A DNA stretch of 64,000 nucleotides from assembly GCA_030686995.1 (NCBI GenBank), contig CM060708.1:263083544-263147543 (forward strand), written 5' to 3'. Made by a program: the position numbers and the translations under genes. Within the stretch, counting starts at the first letter, position 1. Each line of letters opens with the position of its first letter. The notes under the pieces are model-generated. The model saw only the letters and a program-made list of their open reading frames with translations, did not search any database and was not told the DNA's origin. The DNA is from Artemisia argyi (Eukaryota > Streptophyta > Magnoliopsida > Asterales > Asteraceae). Shown piece after piece: positions 25,018 through 40,966 of this stretch.

Positions 25018-25405
25018 TGTAATAAATCTTACTACACGAATGTAGTCTCACTAGCGGTCTCGGGATGTATCACTAACGCAAGTTCTAGAATCTAAGTACT
25101 ACCTGTACACTCATAAGCACTAATAATGAATGCTTTTCCTAACAAATCTAAAGGCGAACCTCACATATTTGGGTGGAAAATTTTTCTGAGTGGTACGGTT
25201 TTTGTGCTAGTCATACAACTCCAATCCATGAGACGCTCATTAAGGCTAAAGCTTCAATCCTAAATGTTGTAAAAAAATTTAAATTTGGCGCTAAAATTGC
25301 CTTAACAATTATTTCTCTTAGTTTTATTAAACACCTACTATTTGTTCAAATCATACAACCAAAGATGAATTGTTCAGAAATCATGAAACAACCATATAAA
25401 CATCA
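25018..25405 (-). other. Outer-element internal sequence beside the inner insertion
   Basis: It continues the outer element after the inner insertion. The first 290 bp have a near-identical duplicate at 8449-8738. No coding sequence is recognised. Confidence 0.65.
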
Positions 25406-26769
25406 CTAGGGAGGGGGGCCAAAGCGGTAATCATAACCAGGAGGGAGATGTCCGGTGTACCCATAGGGTGGATAATCCTGCTCAAGACCGGGGAATGGGT
25501 CAATCTGCAAGTGAGGCTCGATGTGATCACGGGTCGATAGATGCTGCATCTGGCGGATCATGTGATCGTACATCCAATCAAACCTCTGGTCAGTAGTGGC
25601 CCTCCAGGTGTCCATCTGACCCATCCAGGCCCCCTGATGAGCCTGCCAATCCCCCCGATCCATGTGCCGGTAGTAGACCGCAGAGCCAACCTCATAATCC
25701 CCATACTGCTACTGCTGGAGTGCACCCTCATCATCATCATCCTCATCATCATCAGCAGCAGCAACCGCTTCGCCTATAACATACCAAGCATAAGACCCGT
25801 CCCCCAACTCCATCACAATACTCATTTGCTTGAGGGACTTGGCCTTCACCACCCTGCATGCACCACAGTCACTCAAGCATCCCATGATCTCCGGCACAAG
25901 GATCCCATAAGAACGAGCCAGGCAGGTCGCAAACATCCCCCCCATAGATCTTATCACCATCCCTCTCCCCTACACTCGTCTTTAGATAACTCGCCACCCA
26001 GAATGAGATGTTACAATACACATCCTCTAAAAAATGGTGTACATGTAGAAGAGGTCAGAAGCAGTGACGCGGTGAGTGGAGCTATGGCGTCCTGCTAAAC
26101 TGTAGGTGATGCATCTGTGGGCTAACCTAACCCTAGGATCCCTAATGGAGGCCGCCCCAGTAGTCGAGGTATACACCCCATTCCTTATACTCGGCCAAAA
26201 CATAGCACACCTCAAGTCATTCCTCATCGTCTCACCACCCAACAATCTCTGCATAAACCCACCCTGAATTGCCTCATGCTGACTATACAAACCCAGTCTC
26301 CAACCAAACTCTGTAACCGAGCAAGTCCTAAGCTCACCCCCAGCCTAAAGTTAATGGTAGTACCACCCATATCAGTTCTAGACTTCGCCAAATCAAAATG
26401 AAAAGTAGCAAAGAATTCCCGCACCAACTCACCATAAACCGGTTCCCTCACCCTGAAAAACCTTTCCCATTGAGGACCGGTAAATGTATCTGTTTGGAAC
26501 CTTTGAATAAAAGCATTCTCGAGGCCCTAGGCCCTTAAGAAGTCCCAATCAATCACTGCCCCCCTGTCAATCTGGTGGTAGAGCAATTCAACATATTTGG
26601 TCGTAGAGGCATTATCCTCAAACACACCCCAACTATGAACTGTGTCACCCAAGTTCTCGCGTTGAGATCTTAAAGAACTCCCTCGGTGTTGTCGGATACG
26701 CTTGCTCGTTTTCCTAAAACAAGATGGAATGGAATGGAAGTGATTAGAATAAGAGTTCAATGAAGTCAA
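25406..26769 (-). pseudogene. Broken ORF of the 'putative plant transposon protein' type
   Basis: Read on minus across several frames, the pieces fit one ORF: an N-terminal stretch ending YHQIDRGAVIDWDFL, then RFFRVREPVYGELVREFFAT and a FRLG motif, a GLYSQHEAIQGGFMQ piece, a SLAGRHSSTHRVTASDLFYM piece, GGMFATCLARSYGILVPEI, and a C-terminal part with an acidic DDDEDDDDEG run and a Trp/Gln-rich tail (GDWQAHQGAWMGQ). This order matches the accessory ORF common in Asteraceae Athila/Tat-like elements, whose function is unknown. At least three frame changes and several stops break it. A promoter-like module lies upstream at 27252-27307. Confidence 0.6.
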
Positions 26770-27406
26770 GCTGTTAGACCCTTCTGACGTCGTCAGACAA
26801 TAAAGACTGACGCCGTCAGACTCAATAGATGTTGAGACATGTAATTACGAGGGAAAAATCAATTTTCAAACTCTAAATCCATGAGCCAAACACCCCTTTT
26901 GACAGAAAACATGGGTGGGGGATCAAAAATTCATGGCGTGAATTTTTTTTTTTCGCAATTGACTCATGAACCCTATCAATCACTACTACCCAATGCCATA
27001 ATTATAGTTACACAATACCTATAGAAGGGCATTACGAATTCTAGGAATGAATCAATGTTAGGGTTTCGGATAATGGGGGTTTTCGAAATTGGTGAGTCCT
27101 AACGATAATTGAACGAATAAGGATGAAGAAAAGTTACTTACCACGTGGAGATCAGCTACGGAAGACGTTGGATTTGATCTTGAAAGCTCGGTGGGGAAGT
27201 ATCAATTGGATATGGTTTGTGGGGTATGTGGTGAAAATGATGGATAGGAGGTTAATATAGCTGAGAATGCGAGGTGACGGCGTCATGAATAAATTCTGAC
27301 GCCGTCAGATGCCCAGATTATGCATACTTTGTGACAATTTCAAGTTGAGTCCCTGTACTTTTGTTAATAGCTAATCAAGGTCGTAAAATATAATTAGCCA
27401 TTCCCG
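26770..27406 (-). other. Non-coding spacer with two pairs of TGACGNCGTCA palindromes
   Basis: One pair is at about 26784-26817, another at 27275-27307. Between them is a leader-like region with a strong splice-donor match (minus-strand GTAAGT at 27136-27141). No protein is recognised. Confidence 0.5.
27252..27307 (-). promoter_or_regulatory. Internal TGACGNCGTCA pair plus TATA-like box
   Basis: On minus, TGACGGCGTCA (27297-27307) and TGACGCCGTCA (27275-27285) are followed 14 bp later by CTATATTAA (27252-27260). Order and spacing mirror the LTR promoters, where the gap is about 10-11 bp. The accessory ORF remnant lies downstream. Confidence 0.45.
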
Positions 27407-28882
27407 TTAGTGGAGTCCACCAGGGTCAAACATTTTGTTACTGTCACAAAGTGAGGTGTGGTTACGAATAGGGCTGATCCCAATCCCGTTCGGGTCATAA
27501 TTTCCCTCTTGGTAAGTAACGGGCAAGGGAAAGGTTTGTTCCATAGAATTTTTCAGAGTGGAAGTGTGTTTGAGGTGCACCCTTTTTACACCAGGTTTAA
27601 AACCAAAGGAAAGTTTCTTAGCTTTGTGCAAATTAGGGAGCGTGACTTGCAAACTTCCAACGAAGACGTTGTGAAATTGCGAGTTCTTTTCTTCTTGAGG
27701 TAGCTCATGGAAGTAAGGGAGAATTGAAGGTGAGTCACTTGGAAAAGTTTTTTCACTATCCCCTCCGTCACACACCAAAGGGGTTGGGAGTTCAAAGATT
27801 TTTTTGATTTTCCTCGGTGTGGATTTTTCCATAATCTTCTCTTTAATTCTTGATATAAACTTATCAGCCAAGTCCATAAAAGCATTTCTAGTGTTTTTCA
27901 TGCGAGTTTTTGAGTGCTGAATCTGTTTCTCCTAATTATTCATGAAAGTTATCATTATTCCTTCGAAATCCTCTTGTCGTGAACGTTCAGGAAAAGTATA
28001 TTTGCTAATTTCACTCACATGTCTATCAGGACTCACTTCGGCTTCAGCTGCCGGCATTTCAGCCCTCATTAATTCCTTAACCTACTTCTCGATGTTCTCC
28101 AATAACTGTTCTTGGGTTGTGTTTACGTAATTTAGACTTTCTTCTTCCAAGAACATCGGATCCTCCCATCCTTCTTCTTCATATTGTGCTAAACCCTCAA
28201 TAACTTCCCATCACTTATCAACGCCATGTATGTTTAGTCTACAATTGGCAGCGTAATCTATGGCCCTTCTCGTTTGATCAGTAACTTTATCGTAAAAGAT
28301 TTGAATTTGGAGCAAAGGTTCTATGCCATGGTGAGGGACCTTTTGGAGTAAGTCCTTGAAACGAATCCATGCTTCATAGAGAGTTTCACCGTGACGTTAT
28401 TGGAACATCAAGATATCATTTCTAAGATTAGTAGTTCTCCCCGGTGGGAAGAATTGAGTAAGGAAACGAGTGGTGAGATCATCCCAAGAGGTGATGGATC
28501 CCGCGGGTAAACGATCAAGCCATTGACTAGCTTGGTCATGTAGAGAGAATTGGAAGAGACGCAATCGGGTCGTCTCTCGAGTTACAACATCAAGGTCTAT
28601 GGAATCAACGATTTTAAGGAAATCCTTGAGATGTTGATTAGGATCTTCGGAACAAAGTCCATGGAATTCACATCCGCTTTGCACCAACCGGATGGTGTCG
28701 GATCGCAAGCGGGACACATTGGCTCCTTGAGTGAGCTCAATGGTGTTTCGATAGCCTTGGTGGCTAGGACAGGAGTACTATCCTAAGGTTCGGGGTCTAG
28801 GAGGTTCGTTTGGTAGTGGTGGGTTTTGTGGGTGGTTTTGTTGTGGTGGGTTGATGGGATCAAAGAGATTACCACCTTCCAT
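27407..28882 (-). pseudogene. gag: MAK10-like gag pseudogene of the outer element
   Basis: The start is MEGGNLFDPINPPQQNHPQN at 28882, about 145 bp after the primer-binding site. After a stop near 28783 the Gag core resumes (RLRSDTIRLVQSGCEFHGL, EDPNQHLKDFL, LRLFQFSLHDQASQWLDRLP, RFLTQFFPPGRT, about 28717-28397). This is the retrotransposon Gag (PF03732-like) fold. After FQ a TAA replaces a glutamine codon, and further stops interrupt the C-terminal part (RFKDLLQKVPHHGI and onward). The final 164-aa frame (27901-27407) is basic with a Pro-rich end and is probably the Gag tail. There is no zinc knuckle and no pol follows. Confidence 0.75.
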
Positions 28883-29026
28883 GATGGCGGATGGCAAAGG
28901 TTACGAACAAAGAAATGAAGAACTAAGATAGACTAAAGAAACCTATAAAAATAAAATAAAAAGTCTTACTAGAAAGGAATCTAGCAAGTAGACCTAATAA
29001 AAAGAAATTCTAACCTAAAAACTATT

Positions 29027-29044
29027 CCCCGGGCTGCGGCGCCA
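29027..29044 (-). other. Primer-binding site of the outer element
   Basis: On minus, TGGCGCCGCAGCCCGGGG lies 6 bp from the LTR edge at 29051, identical to the site at 23572-23589. Confidence 0.75.
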
Positions 29045-29050
29045 AAAACT

Positions 29051-29525
29051 TGATGTGTGGAATTGCACCCTTGCAAAAGGTTTTAGCTCTCAAGGGATCT
29101 TGAGAAGCTTGCAATCCCCACCAGGCAGTGTACCTGTTCGTTGTAGTATAGTATAGTGACAAGTACCGGGGGATTGATCGTTCAACTCAGGAATAGTGTT
29201 CGCTAGGATTAAAAAGTCTACTAAACTAGGTCTAAAGGTGAAGGATGATTCTTTTTGTATTTTTATATTTTATATTTTTATGAAAACAAGTAAAATCTCG
29301 GGTTTTGAAGGAGTGGGCGGAATTAGTTGCTAGTCAACTAACCCAATTAACTAAAGATGCAATCAAAATAAAATAAAATAAACCAAAACTAATTTGTGGT
29401 ATAAACAATAGTAAGAGAAAATGAGTTTACTTATATTTCATTACTCCCTAGATATCTTTTACCGGTTGATTAGCTTGTAACAATTGCATGGATGACGGGT
29501 TATATTCCTTAATACTAGCCGTAGG
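29051..29525 (-). repeat. 5' LTR of the outer element, left piece
   Basis: It begins TGATGTGTGGAATTGCACC and is cut by the Tekay insertion after the target GTAGG (29521-29525). The remainder is at 48584-49557. Confidence 0.9.
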
Positions 29526-33061
<3,536 letters not shown>

Positions 33062-33064
33062 GAT

Positions 33065-33078
33065 TGGTATCGGAGCCA
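33065..33078 (+). other. Primer-binding site
   Basis: TGGTATCGGAGCCA, 3 bp after the LTR end, matches the complement of the initiator methionine tRNA 3' end apart from one base. Confidence 0.85.
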
Positions 33079-33477
33079 AGGTTATAGAGAACTAGGTAAA
33101 TAAACGCCTAAACTATAACCGTATTTTTATAGAAAATGATCCTTGACCACCGCCCGCCAGCCCGCCAAGCCGAAGCATCTTCTATTATTTGAGGTATTAT
33201 GAGATTATTGAGATGATTGTTAGATTTGGGATTTATTGAGATGATTTGAGGTTTATGGATTTTAGTAATAAGATGGCGTTCTCGAGGATTTATATGGTCT
33301 ATATGTTTTATAAACATTTTAGTAATGCGGTGTTTGAAATTCTTTTTATTAAGATTATATGATTGAACTATTTGATGAGTATATTTGGTATGGTATTATG
33401 AGTTGTGATTTAGTTGTTTTAAAACACTTACACCTACCCTACGCCGTTGTCACAAACTATGGCCTCCCTTACGCCTA

Positions 33478-34563
33478 ATGTTGTCGAGGATATTCTTACT
33501 GCACCAGTTTTTACCTGCACAGTTCACTATGGCATCTGATGACCCTTACCAGATGGCCATGTCTTCAGCTACTGTATCACAGGCAGCTTCTACTTCAGCA
33601 CTACCTGCTGCATCTACGCAGGGACCCTCTTCTTCTCTAGGGCTCCCTGGTACATCGAGGCAGCTTACTCTTCATCAGGCTTTGGCTCGTGTGGCACCAC
33701 GCTTTGCCCACCGAGCTACGGCGCGTATGTCAGTACGCCCTACTCCATCACCTTTACAGATTGATGCTCATTCTCTTCTGTCTGAGGCACCACCCACATC
33801 ATTGCGTCGTCGTCCTAGATCACCTACTACATCTCCACATGGTTCACCTAGTAGGAGACGACGAGTGATGAGGTACTCTTCCGATGAGGAAGAGGAGGAG
33901 TACGAGGGTGAGGATGAGGCTGATGACCCTGAGGAGGAGGATGACCCTCAGGAGGCTGAGCAGGGTGATGATGATGACCCTGAGGAGGAGGATGACCCTC
34001 AGGAGGATGAGATGCCTGATGATGATGATGATGTGTTAGCACCACCAGCTCAGGCTGAGAAGCCCGATTCCCCGATACATCCGTTAGAACCGGTTTCACC
34101 TGATCATCCGTTTTCGTTTGATACACCACCTGGTAGTCCTGTGGCGTCGGATGCACCTTCTGAGGTTTCTGCTGAGCATGCAGGGTTAAGTGAGACTGGT
34201 AGGATGTGGGCTCAGATTACTGCACAGGGCGAGAGGATCTCGCGGATGTTTAACCGACTTGAGATGATTATTGCTGAGTTTGTTGTTGAGTTGAGAGTTG
34301 ATTTGACTACTGTCATGGGCAGGACGATAGCGATTAGGACATGTATGACAGAGATACATGAGCAGATAGAGAGTCTGTAGAGAGGTTTCCTCACGGCTCG
34401 CGAGGGAGATCGCAAGCTGTGGCAGAGGAACACAGTGTTAGAAAAGGAGGTTGCGGGCCTCTAGAGGGATAGAGATACACATCGTGTTGAGCAGGGATCG
34501 TTATTGAGGAATTTGGATGGTTTGGGATCGGAGTTGAGGAGTCTACGCCAGCATCGTGGCTAG
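33478..34563 (+). pseudogene. Acidic ORF ahead of gag, Tekay-type element
   Basis: The open part (33478-34380, 300 aa; likely start MASDDPYQMAMSS at 33529) has a Ser/Ala-rich N-terminus, an Arg-rich patch (RRRPRSPTTSPHGSPSRRRR), and a tandem acidic repeat built on DDPEEEDDPQE. A helical C-terminus (RMWAQITAQGERISRMFNRL) follows. After the TAG at 34378 the same frame continues as a coiled-coil-like stretch with a second TAG (34462-34464) and ends at 34563. Both stops fit CAG to TAG. No catalytic domain is seen. An ORF before gag is unusual for a Tekay element. Its role is unknown; charge pattern and helices suggest a protein-binding or nucleic-acid-associated protein. Confidence 0.6.
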
Positions 34564-34838
34564 ATCGATTTGGAATCAGGTTGTTGTGTTGCTGCATAAG
34601 CCAAGGAGTATTTGGTTAGGAGAGCTAGTTATTATGGCTCTTATGTCATGATATTCGGATTGTACGTTCGTCTCGTATGGAACGATTAGTATTTATCATG
34701 TCTTTGGTATTTTGGAACGAAGCGTCGATCGCTACTTGTATGGACGATGGTGACCTCGTACGATATTCTACGGTTTTTGGCGTACATGGAGAATTGTGTT
34801 CCTATTTGCGTGGTTGATATTGTCTTGGAATTATATTA

Positions 34839-35920
34839 ATGGCTGTACGACGAAACCCTGTCAGAGCTACCCGAACTGGTACGGCAACGACTACCCCTGG
34901 TCGCCGAGGACGTCGTCCTACTCGAAATGTTGAAACCCCTATTCCTGATAACCTGGACACTATTAACTGCAACAACAGGAATCAAAATGTTGATGTTCAG
35001 GGAGACAATGATCACGTTCCACTTAACGCACCTACTGTGGATCAAGCTATGATCAATCAACTTGTGGAGCAAAGAGTTGCTGAACTGCTAGCTGAGTCAA
35101 ATCATTCCAACAATTCCGCTGGAACTTTTCCACCTGTCCGTGCTAATGGATGTCACTACAAGGAGTTTAAGATTTGTGGACCTATTGAGTTGGTGGAACT
35201 GATGGAGTGGTTTACCTGGTTAGGTGGATAGAGAAGACTGAGTCAGTGTTTAATGTTAGTGGTTGTGCGGAGAATGCGAAGGTAAAGTTTGCTTCTTTTA
35301 CTTTCAAGGATGAAGCTTTGACTTGGTGGAACAACTACCGAAATGCAATTGGGAGTGATGTAGCTTATGCCATGACTTGGGAACAATTTAAGTCTCTGCT
35401 GATTCAGACTTATTGCCCAAGGAATGAGGTCAAGAAGCTAGAGATTGAGTTTTGGAACCACAAGGTGAAAGGTAATGATATGGCGACTTACAATCGTCGT
35501 TACCAGGAATTAGCCTTGTTGTGCCCAGATATGGTGAAAACTGAGACTCAAAAGATCGAGAGGTATACTGATGGGTTGCCTGTAGCTACGAGGAATGATG
35601 TGATTTCTGCTAGGCCTGCAAACATCCATGAGGCAAACACAATTGCTCAACAACTTATGGATTCATTGGAATTAGAAGAAGCTGATAAGGAGAAGAATGG
35701 AAAGAGAAAGAGAGACCGTCACTCTAAGAGTAATGATCACCGAAGCAAGAGACAAGCTAAGGCTTATGCTATTGGGAATGGAGATAAGAAGAATCAGAAC
35801 GGTGATGCACCCAAGTGTGATCGTTGCCACCAGCGTCATACTGGATGGTGTAGTGTGAAATGCCAGAATTGCTCAAGGAAATGACACACAGCTAGGGATT
35901 GTAGAGCCCGACCTCTTGCT
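34839..35920 (+). pseudogene. gag: Gag of the Tekay-type element, with a frameshift and a stop
   Basis: It starts MAVRRNPVRATRTGTATTTP. The first frame runs to 35231, but from about 35190 the correct frame is the one giving GTDGVVYLVRWIEKTESVF, so a one-base indel lies near 35185-35195. The Gag core follows (KVKFASFTFKDEALTWWNNY, QTYCPRNEVKKLE, YNRRYQELALLCPDM). At 35882-35884 a TGA lies inside the first zinc knuckle, where Gly is expected between CQNCSRK and HTARDC. A second knuckle, [14 protein letters not shown], is intact (about 35970-36010). Gag and pol are otherwise in one frame. Confidence 0.85.
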
Positions 35921-38900
35921 ATGGTTCAAGCTGCTCCTGAGATGAGGAATAAGGCAGATGTTACTTGTTATGGGTGTGGAAAGAAGGGACACTATAGGAA
36001 TGAGTGTAGAGAATCGCGAAACTGTGGAAATCAAGGCTCGGGTGGTAATGGGTACAATTATGGAAACCGTGGAGCTGGAGGAAACCGTGGACGACATGAT
36101 AATGGGGACCAACGTGTGGAAGCTGGAGCTGCTCAGGGAAGAGTGTATGCACTCGGGAACGAGAGAGGAGAAGATCCGAACGTCGTTACTGGTACGTTCC
36201 TTCTCAATAATCGTTATGCTTCCATACTATTTGATACTGGTGCCGATAGAAGTTTTGTGTCCACTACGTTTGCACCCTTACTAGAGAAACCCCCGATGGC
36301 CTTAGGAATTGGATATGATATTGAGTTAGCAAATGGAAACATAGAAAGGATTAATACTATCATTCGCGATTGTACGTTAAATTTCTTGAACCACCCTTTC
36401 AACATAGATCTTCTACCCGTCACGTTAGGAAGTTTTGATGTCATCATTGGTATGGATTGGTTGTCGAAGTATCGTGCTCACATACTTTGCGACGAGAAGA
36501 TCGTGCGTGTACCATACGGAAAGGAAGTCCTAAACATATTAGGAGACAGAAAGGATTCTAGGAGCCCATCCCGATTAGCAGTTATATCTTGCACGAAGAT
36601 ACCGAAGCTAATGGAGAAGGGATGTTACCTTTTCTTAGCCCAAATTTCAGAGAAGGGAGAGACGAAGAAAAAGGAAAGGTGCATTGGAGATGTGCCTATA
36701 GTTCGTGATTTTCCTGATGTGTTTCCCGATGATTTGCCGGGAATCCCGCCGACTAGACAAGTGGAGTTTCAGATTGAGTTGATACCTGGTGCTGCACCTG
36801 TAGCACGAGCACCTTATCGTCTTGCACCTACCGAACTGGAAGAGTTGTCGAAACAATTGGCGGAGTTAGCCGAAAAAGGATTCATAAGACCAAGTTCTTC
36901 ACCTTGGGGAGCCCCAGTCTTATTTGTGAAGAAGAAGGATGGATCGTTTCGTATGTGTATTGATTATAGAGAGTTGAATAAGTTAACGGTGAAGAATCGA
37001 TACCCGTTACCTAGGATCGACGACTTGTTCGATCAACTCCAAGGATCGAGTGTGTATTCGAAGATCGATTTGAGATCGGGATATCATCAACTTCGAGTTC
37101 GCGAGGAAGATATTCCGAAAACGGCTTTCAGAACCCGTTACGGGCATTACGAGTTTCAGGTGATGCCGTTTGGGTTGACTAACGCACCAGCAATATTCAT
37201 GGATCTCATGAATCGTGTGTGTAAGCCTTACTTAGATAAGTTTGTGATTGTATTCATCGATGACATTCTGATTTTTTCAAAGAGTGAGAAAGAGCATGAG
37301 GAGCATCTAAGACTCATTTTGGAATTGCTCAGGAAGGAGAAACTTTATGCCAAGTTTTCGAAATGCGAATTTTGGATTCCGACGGTACAATTTTTGGGTC
37401 ATGTGATTAATAGACAAGGAGTCCATGTGGATCCTGCTAAGATTGAGGCGATAAAAGATTGGGCTGCACCTACAACCCCGACCGAAGTTCGTCAATTTTT
37501 GGGTTTAGCTGGTTATTACCGAAGACTCATTGAGGGATTTTCGAAGATAGCTAAACCATTGACCAAATTGACTCAAAAGAGTGTTACGTATGAATGGGGA
37601 GATAAAGAAGAGGAAGCGTTTCAATTGCTTAAGAAGATGTTGTGTAGTGCTCCTATCTTAGCGTTACCGGAAGGTAACGAGGATTTCGTCGTCTATTGTG
37701 ACGCCTCACATAAAGGATTGGGAGCCGTATTAATGCAACGAGAGAAGGTGATAGCTTATGCTTCACGACAGCTCAAAAAGCATGAGAAAAACTACACTAC
37801 CCATGATTTGGAGCTAGGTGTTGTGGTTTTCGCTTTAAGAATATGGAGACATTACTTGTACGGAACAAAGTGTGTTGTATTTACTGACCATAAAAGTCTA
37901 CAACACATCTTGAATAAAAAAGAGCTCAATATGAGACAGCGACGTTGGATCGAGTTGCTAAGCGATTATGATTGTGAAATTCGCTACCACCCTGGTAAAG
38001 CAAACGTTGTTGCTGATGCTCTTAGTCGAAAGGAAAGAGTACCACCGTTACGAGTTAAGTCATTGGGAATGACTATCGTATCGCCATTACCGTCTCAAAT
38101 ACTTGAAACTCAAACGGAAGCGTTGAAAGCAGAAAATAGATCTGCCGAGAATATATTTGGGATGGCTGATAATGAGAAAGGATTTGTTAAACGTTCTGAT
38201 GGATTATTATGTTTTGGAAATCGGATTTGGGTACCTTTGCATGGAGGAATTCGGGAGTTGATTATGCATGAGTCGCATAAGTCAAGGTACTCTATTCATC
38301 CTGGATCCGAAAAGATGTACCAGGATCTTAGGAAGTTCTATTGGTGGCCAAATATGAAGGCAGATATAGCATCGTACGTTAGTAAGTGCTTGACATGTGC
38401 TAAGGTTAAAGCTGAACACCAGAAGCCGTCAGGATTACTAACGCAACCAGAACTTCCAGTCTGGAAATGGGAGCGGATTACTATGGACTTCATTACCAAA
38501 TTACCGAGGACAACTAGCGGTTGTGACGCTATCTGGGTAATTGTGGATCGTCTGACAAAGTCTGCTCATTTCTTAGCTATTAGTGAAGATGATAGTGTGG
38601 ATAAGCTTGCGAGGTTATATGGGAAGGAAATTATTTCGCGTCATGGAGTCCCGATATCTATTATTTCGGATCGTGATAGTCGTTTTACATCAGCTTTGTG
38701 GCGATCACTTCAAACGGCTTTGGGGACGAGGCTTGATATGAGTACTGCATATCATCCCCAAACCGATGGTCAAAGTGAGAGGACCATTCAGACGTTAGAG
38801 GATATGCTTCGTGCATGCATCATAGACTTTGGTAAAGGCTGGGAGAAGTATTTACCCCTTGCGGAATTCTCCTATAATAATAGCTACCACACAAGTCTTA

Positions 38901-39502
38901 AGGCTGCACCATTCGAAGCTTTGTATGGCAGAAAGTGTCGTTCGCCTATTGGCTGGGCAGAAGTTGGAGATAGCCAACTCACAGGCCCTGAGCTTATTTT
39001 AGAAACTACAGAGAAAGTAGCTCAGATTCGTGATCGATTGCAAGCAGCCAGAGATAGGCAGAAGAGCTACGCCGATCAGAGACATAAACCTTTAGAGTTC
39101 CAGGTTGGAGACAAGGTAATGCTGAAAGTCTCGCCTTGGAAAGGTGTAATACGTTTCGGGAAACGTGGTAAACTCAACCCACGCTACATTGGACCATTCT
39201 TGATCTTAGAAAGGATTGGGCCCGTGGCTTATAGGTTGGAATTACCACATGAACTGAGTAAAGTTCACGACGTGTTCCACGTAAGTAATTTGAAGAAATG
39301 TCTTTCCGATGAAATGCCCGTCATTCTAATGAGGGATATTCGTGTTGATGAGAAACTGAATTTCGTGGAAGAACCGATTGAGATTTTAGATCGTGAAGTT
39401 AAACGACTCAAGCGAAGTCGCATCCCGCTCGTCAAGGTTCGTTGGAATTCCCGACATGGACCAGAATTTACGTGGGAACGAGAGGACGAGTTCCGGAAGT
39501 GA
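35921..39502 (+). CDS. pol: Pol polyprotein of the Tekay-type gypsy element
   Basis: An open frame of 1,193 codons, continuous with gag apart from the stop at 35882. Domains in order: zinc knuckle [14 protein letters not shown] (residues near 17-30); retropepsin [12 protein letters not shown] (about 103); reverse transcriptase, from [20 protein letters not shown] to [15 protein letters not shown] (catalytic DD near 446); RNase H beginning [15 protein letters not shown]; integrase with an HHCC zinc region (H-E-S-H...C-L-T-C) and catalytic D/D/E segments [16 protein letters not shown] and [11 protein letters not shown]; and a C-terminal [20 protein letters not shown], a degenerate chromodomain-like end. 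All catalytic residues checked are present. It copies the element RNA into DNA and integrates it. The upstream frameshift and stop mean that this copy cannot be translated from gag without readthrough. Confidence 0.93.
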   Translation: MVQAAPEMRNKADVTCYGCGKKGHYRNECRESRNCGNQGSGGNGYNYGNRGAGGNRGRHDNGDQRVEAGAAQGRVYALGNERGEDPNVVTGTFLLNNRYASILFDTGADRSFVSTTFAPLLEKPPMALGIGYDIELANGNIERINTIIRDCTLNFLNHPFNIDLLPVTLGSFDVIIGMDWLSKYRAHILCDEKIVRVPYGKEVLNILGDRKDSRSPSRLAVISCTKIPKLMEKGCYLFLAQISEKGETKKKERCIGDVPIVRDFPDVFPDDLPGIPPTRQVEFQIELIPGAAPVARAPYRLAPTELEELSKQLAELAEKGFIRPSSSPWGAPVLFVKKKDGSFRMCIDYRELNKLTVKNRYPLPRIDDLFDQLQGSSVYSKIDLRSGYHQLRVREEDIPKTAFRTRYGHYEFQVMPFGLTNAPAIFMDLMNRVCKPYLDKFVIVFIDDILIFSKSEKEHEEHLRLILELLRKEKLYAKFSKCEFWIPTVQFLGHVINRQGVHVDPAKIEAIKDWAAPTTPTEVRQFLGLAGYYRRLIEGFSKIAKPLTKLTQKSVTYEWGDKEEEAFQLLKKMLCSAPILALPEGNEDFVVYCDASHKGLGAVLMQREKVIAYASRQLKKHEKNYTTHDLELGVVVFALRIWRHYLYGTKCVVFTDHKSLQHILNKKELNMRQRRWIELLSDYDCEIRYHPGKANVVADALSRKERVPPLRVKSLGMTIVSPLPSQILETQTEALKAENRSAENIFGMADNEKGFVKRSDGLLCFGNRIWVPLHGGIRELIMHESHKSRYSIHPGSEKMYQDLRKFYWWPNMKADIASYVSKCLTCAKVKAEHQKPSGLLTQPELPVWKWERITMDFITKLPRTTSGCDAIWVIVDRLTKSAHFLAISEDDSVDKLARLYGKEIISRHGVPISIISDRDSRFTSALWRSLQTALGTRLDMSTAYHPQTDGQSERTIQTLEDMLRACIIDFGKGWEKYLPLAEFSYNNSYHTSLKAAPFEALYGRKCRSPIGWAEVGDSQLTGPELILETTEKVAQIRDRLQAARDRQKSYADQRHKPLEFQVGDKVMLKVSPWKGVIRFGKRGKLNPRYIGPFLILERIGPVAYRLELPHELSKVHDVFHVSNLKKCLSDEMPVILMRDIRVDEKLNFVEEPIEILDREVKRLKRSRIPLVKVRWNSRHGPEFTWEREDEFRK

Positions 39503-39565
39503 TATCCGAAGCTTTTCACTTCGTAGATGAATTTTTCCAAGTGAAACCCGGGACGGGTTTCCTTC

Positions 39566-39579
39566 TGAGACTGGGAGGA
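39566..39579 (+). other. Polypurine tract
   Basis: TGAGACTGGGAGGA ends next to the LTR start TGTGACAACC and is purine-rich as required for plus-strand priming. Confidence 0.7.
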
Positions 39580-40540
39580 TGTGACAACCGGCAGTTTAGG
39601 GAACTATTTTAAAAACCCGCATTACGATTAAAGTTCGTTTATAATTTTTATTTGAAATTTTATTTCACAACGAACTTGTAAGACCTATTTTATGGATATT
39701 TCTAATTAATGACGTTATGGAATTCGTGAATTATGTTCATAATTCATTTTTGATTTAATGCTCGGTGATGTATACTTGAATTCTCACTTGGCACTACGTT
39801 GACCCTGGCACTAGGATTACCTAACGAAAGTTTTATGATTCGTCTTACGAGTCCGACTATATTTTAATTATTTACGAGATGTTTTTCGAGAGATATTGAA
39901 GTTTTGAAATGAGTTCGGGTTCGGGCCACATGTTTTTACATTTACCCACGTTACCCGCTCCACACCGTAATAATATCATTATTACTATTATTATTATTAT
40001 TATTATGATTATTAAAAAAAAATAAAAAATAAAAGAGTTAATACAAAAGGTTGTGTTTGGTTCGGTTCACCCACACACACAAACACTCACTCACTCATCT
40101 CTCTCACCTCCATCTCTTCCCCCACTTCTTAACCCTAGCCGACATAACAATCTGGCCACCACCACTGCTCCACCGCCGACCACCACACTACACGACCACC
40201 ACCAATAGACTCCCCATCTCATCCTCTATTCGATCTACCCCTACACGCGCCCTAATTCCTACATTAACACCAAAATTCGAATCAAATTATCACGAGTTCA
40301 TCATCATTTTCTTGTTATTTCTTGAGTATCTCTTCGATTTGGCTTTGTTTTGGAAGGTAGGTCGAGTTTTGACTCGAGTTGTGGGTTCGAATCGTGACTA
40401 AGAGTCACGGATTTCATTATTTTTCGGATTGTTATGATTCTTGTTACAAGAATCATGTGGGTTTTCAATAAAAATGGTTTAAAAAGAGGTTTGGTATCCG
40501 GGTTTGTGTTGCTCGTTGGGTGAGGCTAACCGAGAGCTCT

Positions 40541-40948
40541 TGTAGGACCTTAGATCTATCAACTTTAATACCAATATAAGCACAAGATGAAGTAAAGATG
40601 GTGACTTGGAATAGTATGTGTGGCGTTAGATTTGTAGAAATAGAGTAATAAGATGAAGAGAACTTTTATAAAAAACACACACAATACACACACAAGCACA
40701 CACCTCAAATGACTCATTTGAGGTGTTTATATAGTAAGAGATGTAACACCCTAATGGGCTTGGATGGGCTTGGTCATGGATTGGACTTTTACATTAAGTA
40801 TGGACTAGTTGTAATACATAACTTATAACCTATTAGATTAGTCCAAACCATAAGCCCATTGACTATTCTATTGTAATCTACGACACTTTACAAAGTTACA
40901 TGTATGAGAATGACCATCACTTCTAAATACATATTTTTAATGCTAACA
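40541..40948 (-). repeat. 3' LTR of the nested copia element
   Basis: 408 bp. On minus it starts TGTTAGCATTAAAAATATG. A TATA box (minus ACTATATAAAC, about 40726-40736) is followed by a palindrome with 10-bp arms, CCTCAAATGA and TCATTTGAGG, around one central base (40703-40723). Confidence 0.93.
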
Positions 40949-40966
40949 ATCTCCCCCTAAGGGGTG
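40949..40966 (-). other. Polypurine tract of the nested copia element
   Basis: On minus, CCCTTAGGGGGAGAT lies directly before the LTR start TGTTAGC. Confidence 0.85.

Noticed and set aside
33848..34156. His/Pro-rich antisense open frame
   Set aside because: A shadow of the acidic repeat codons on the plus strand.
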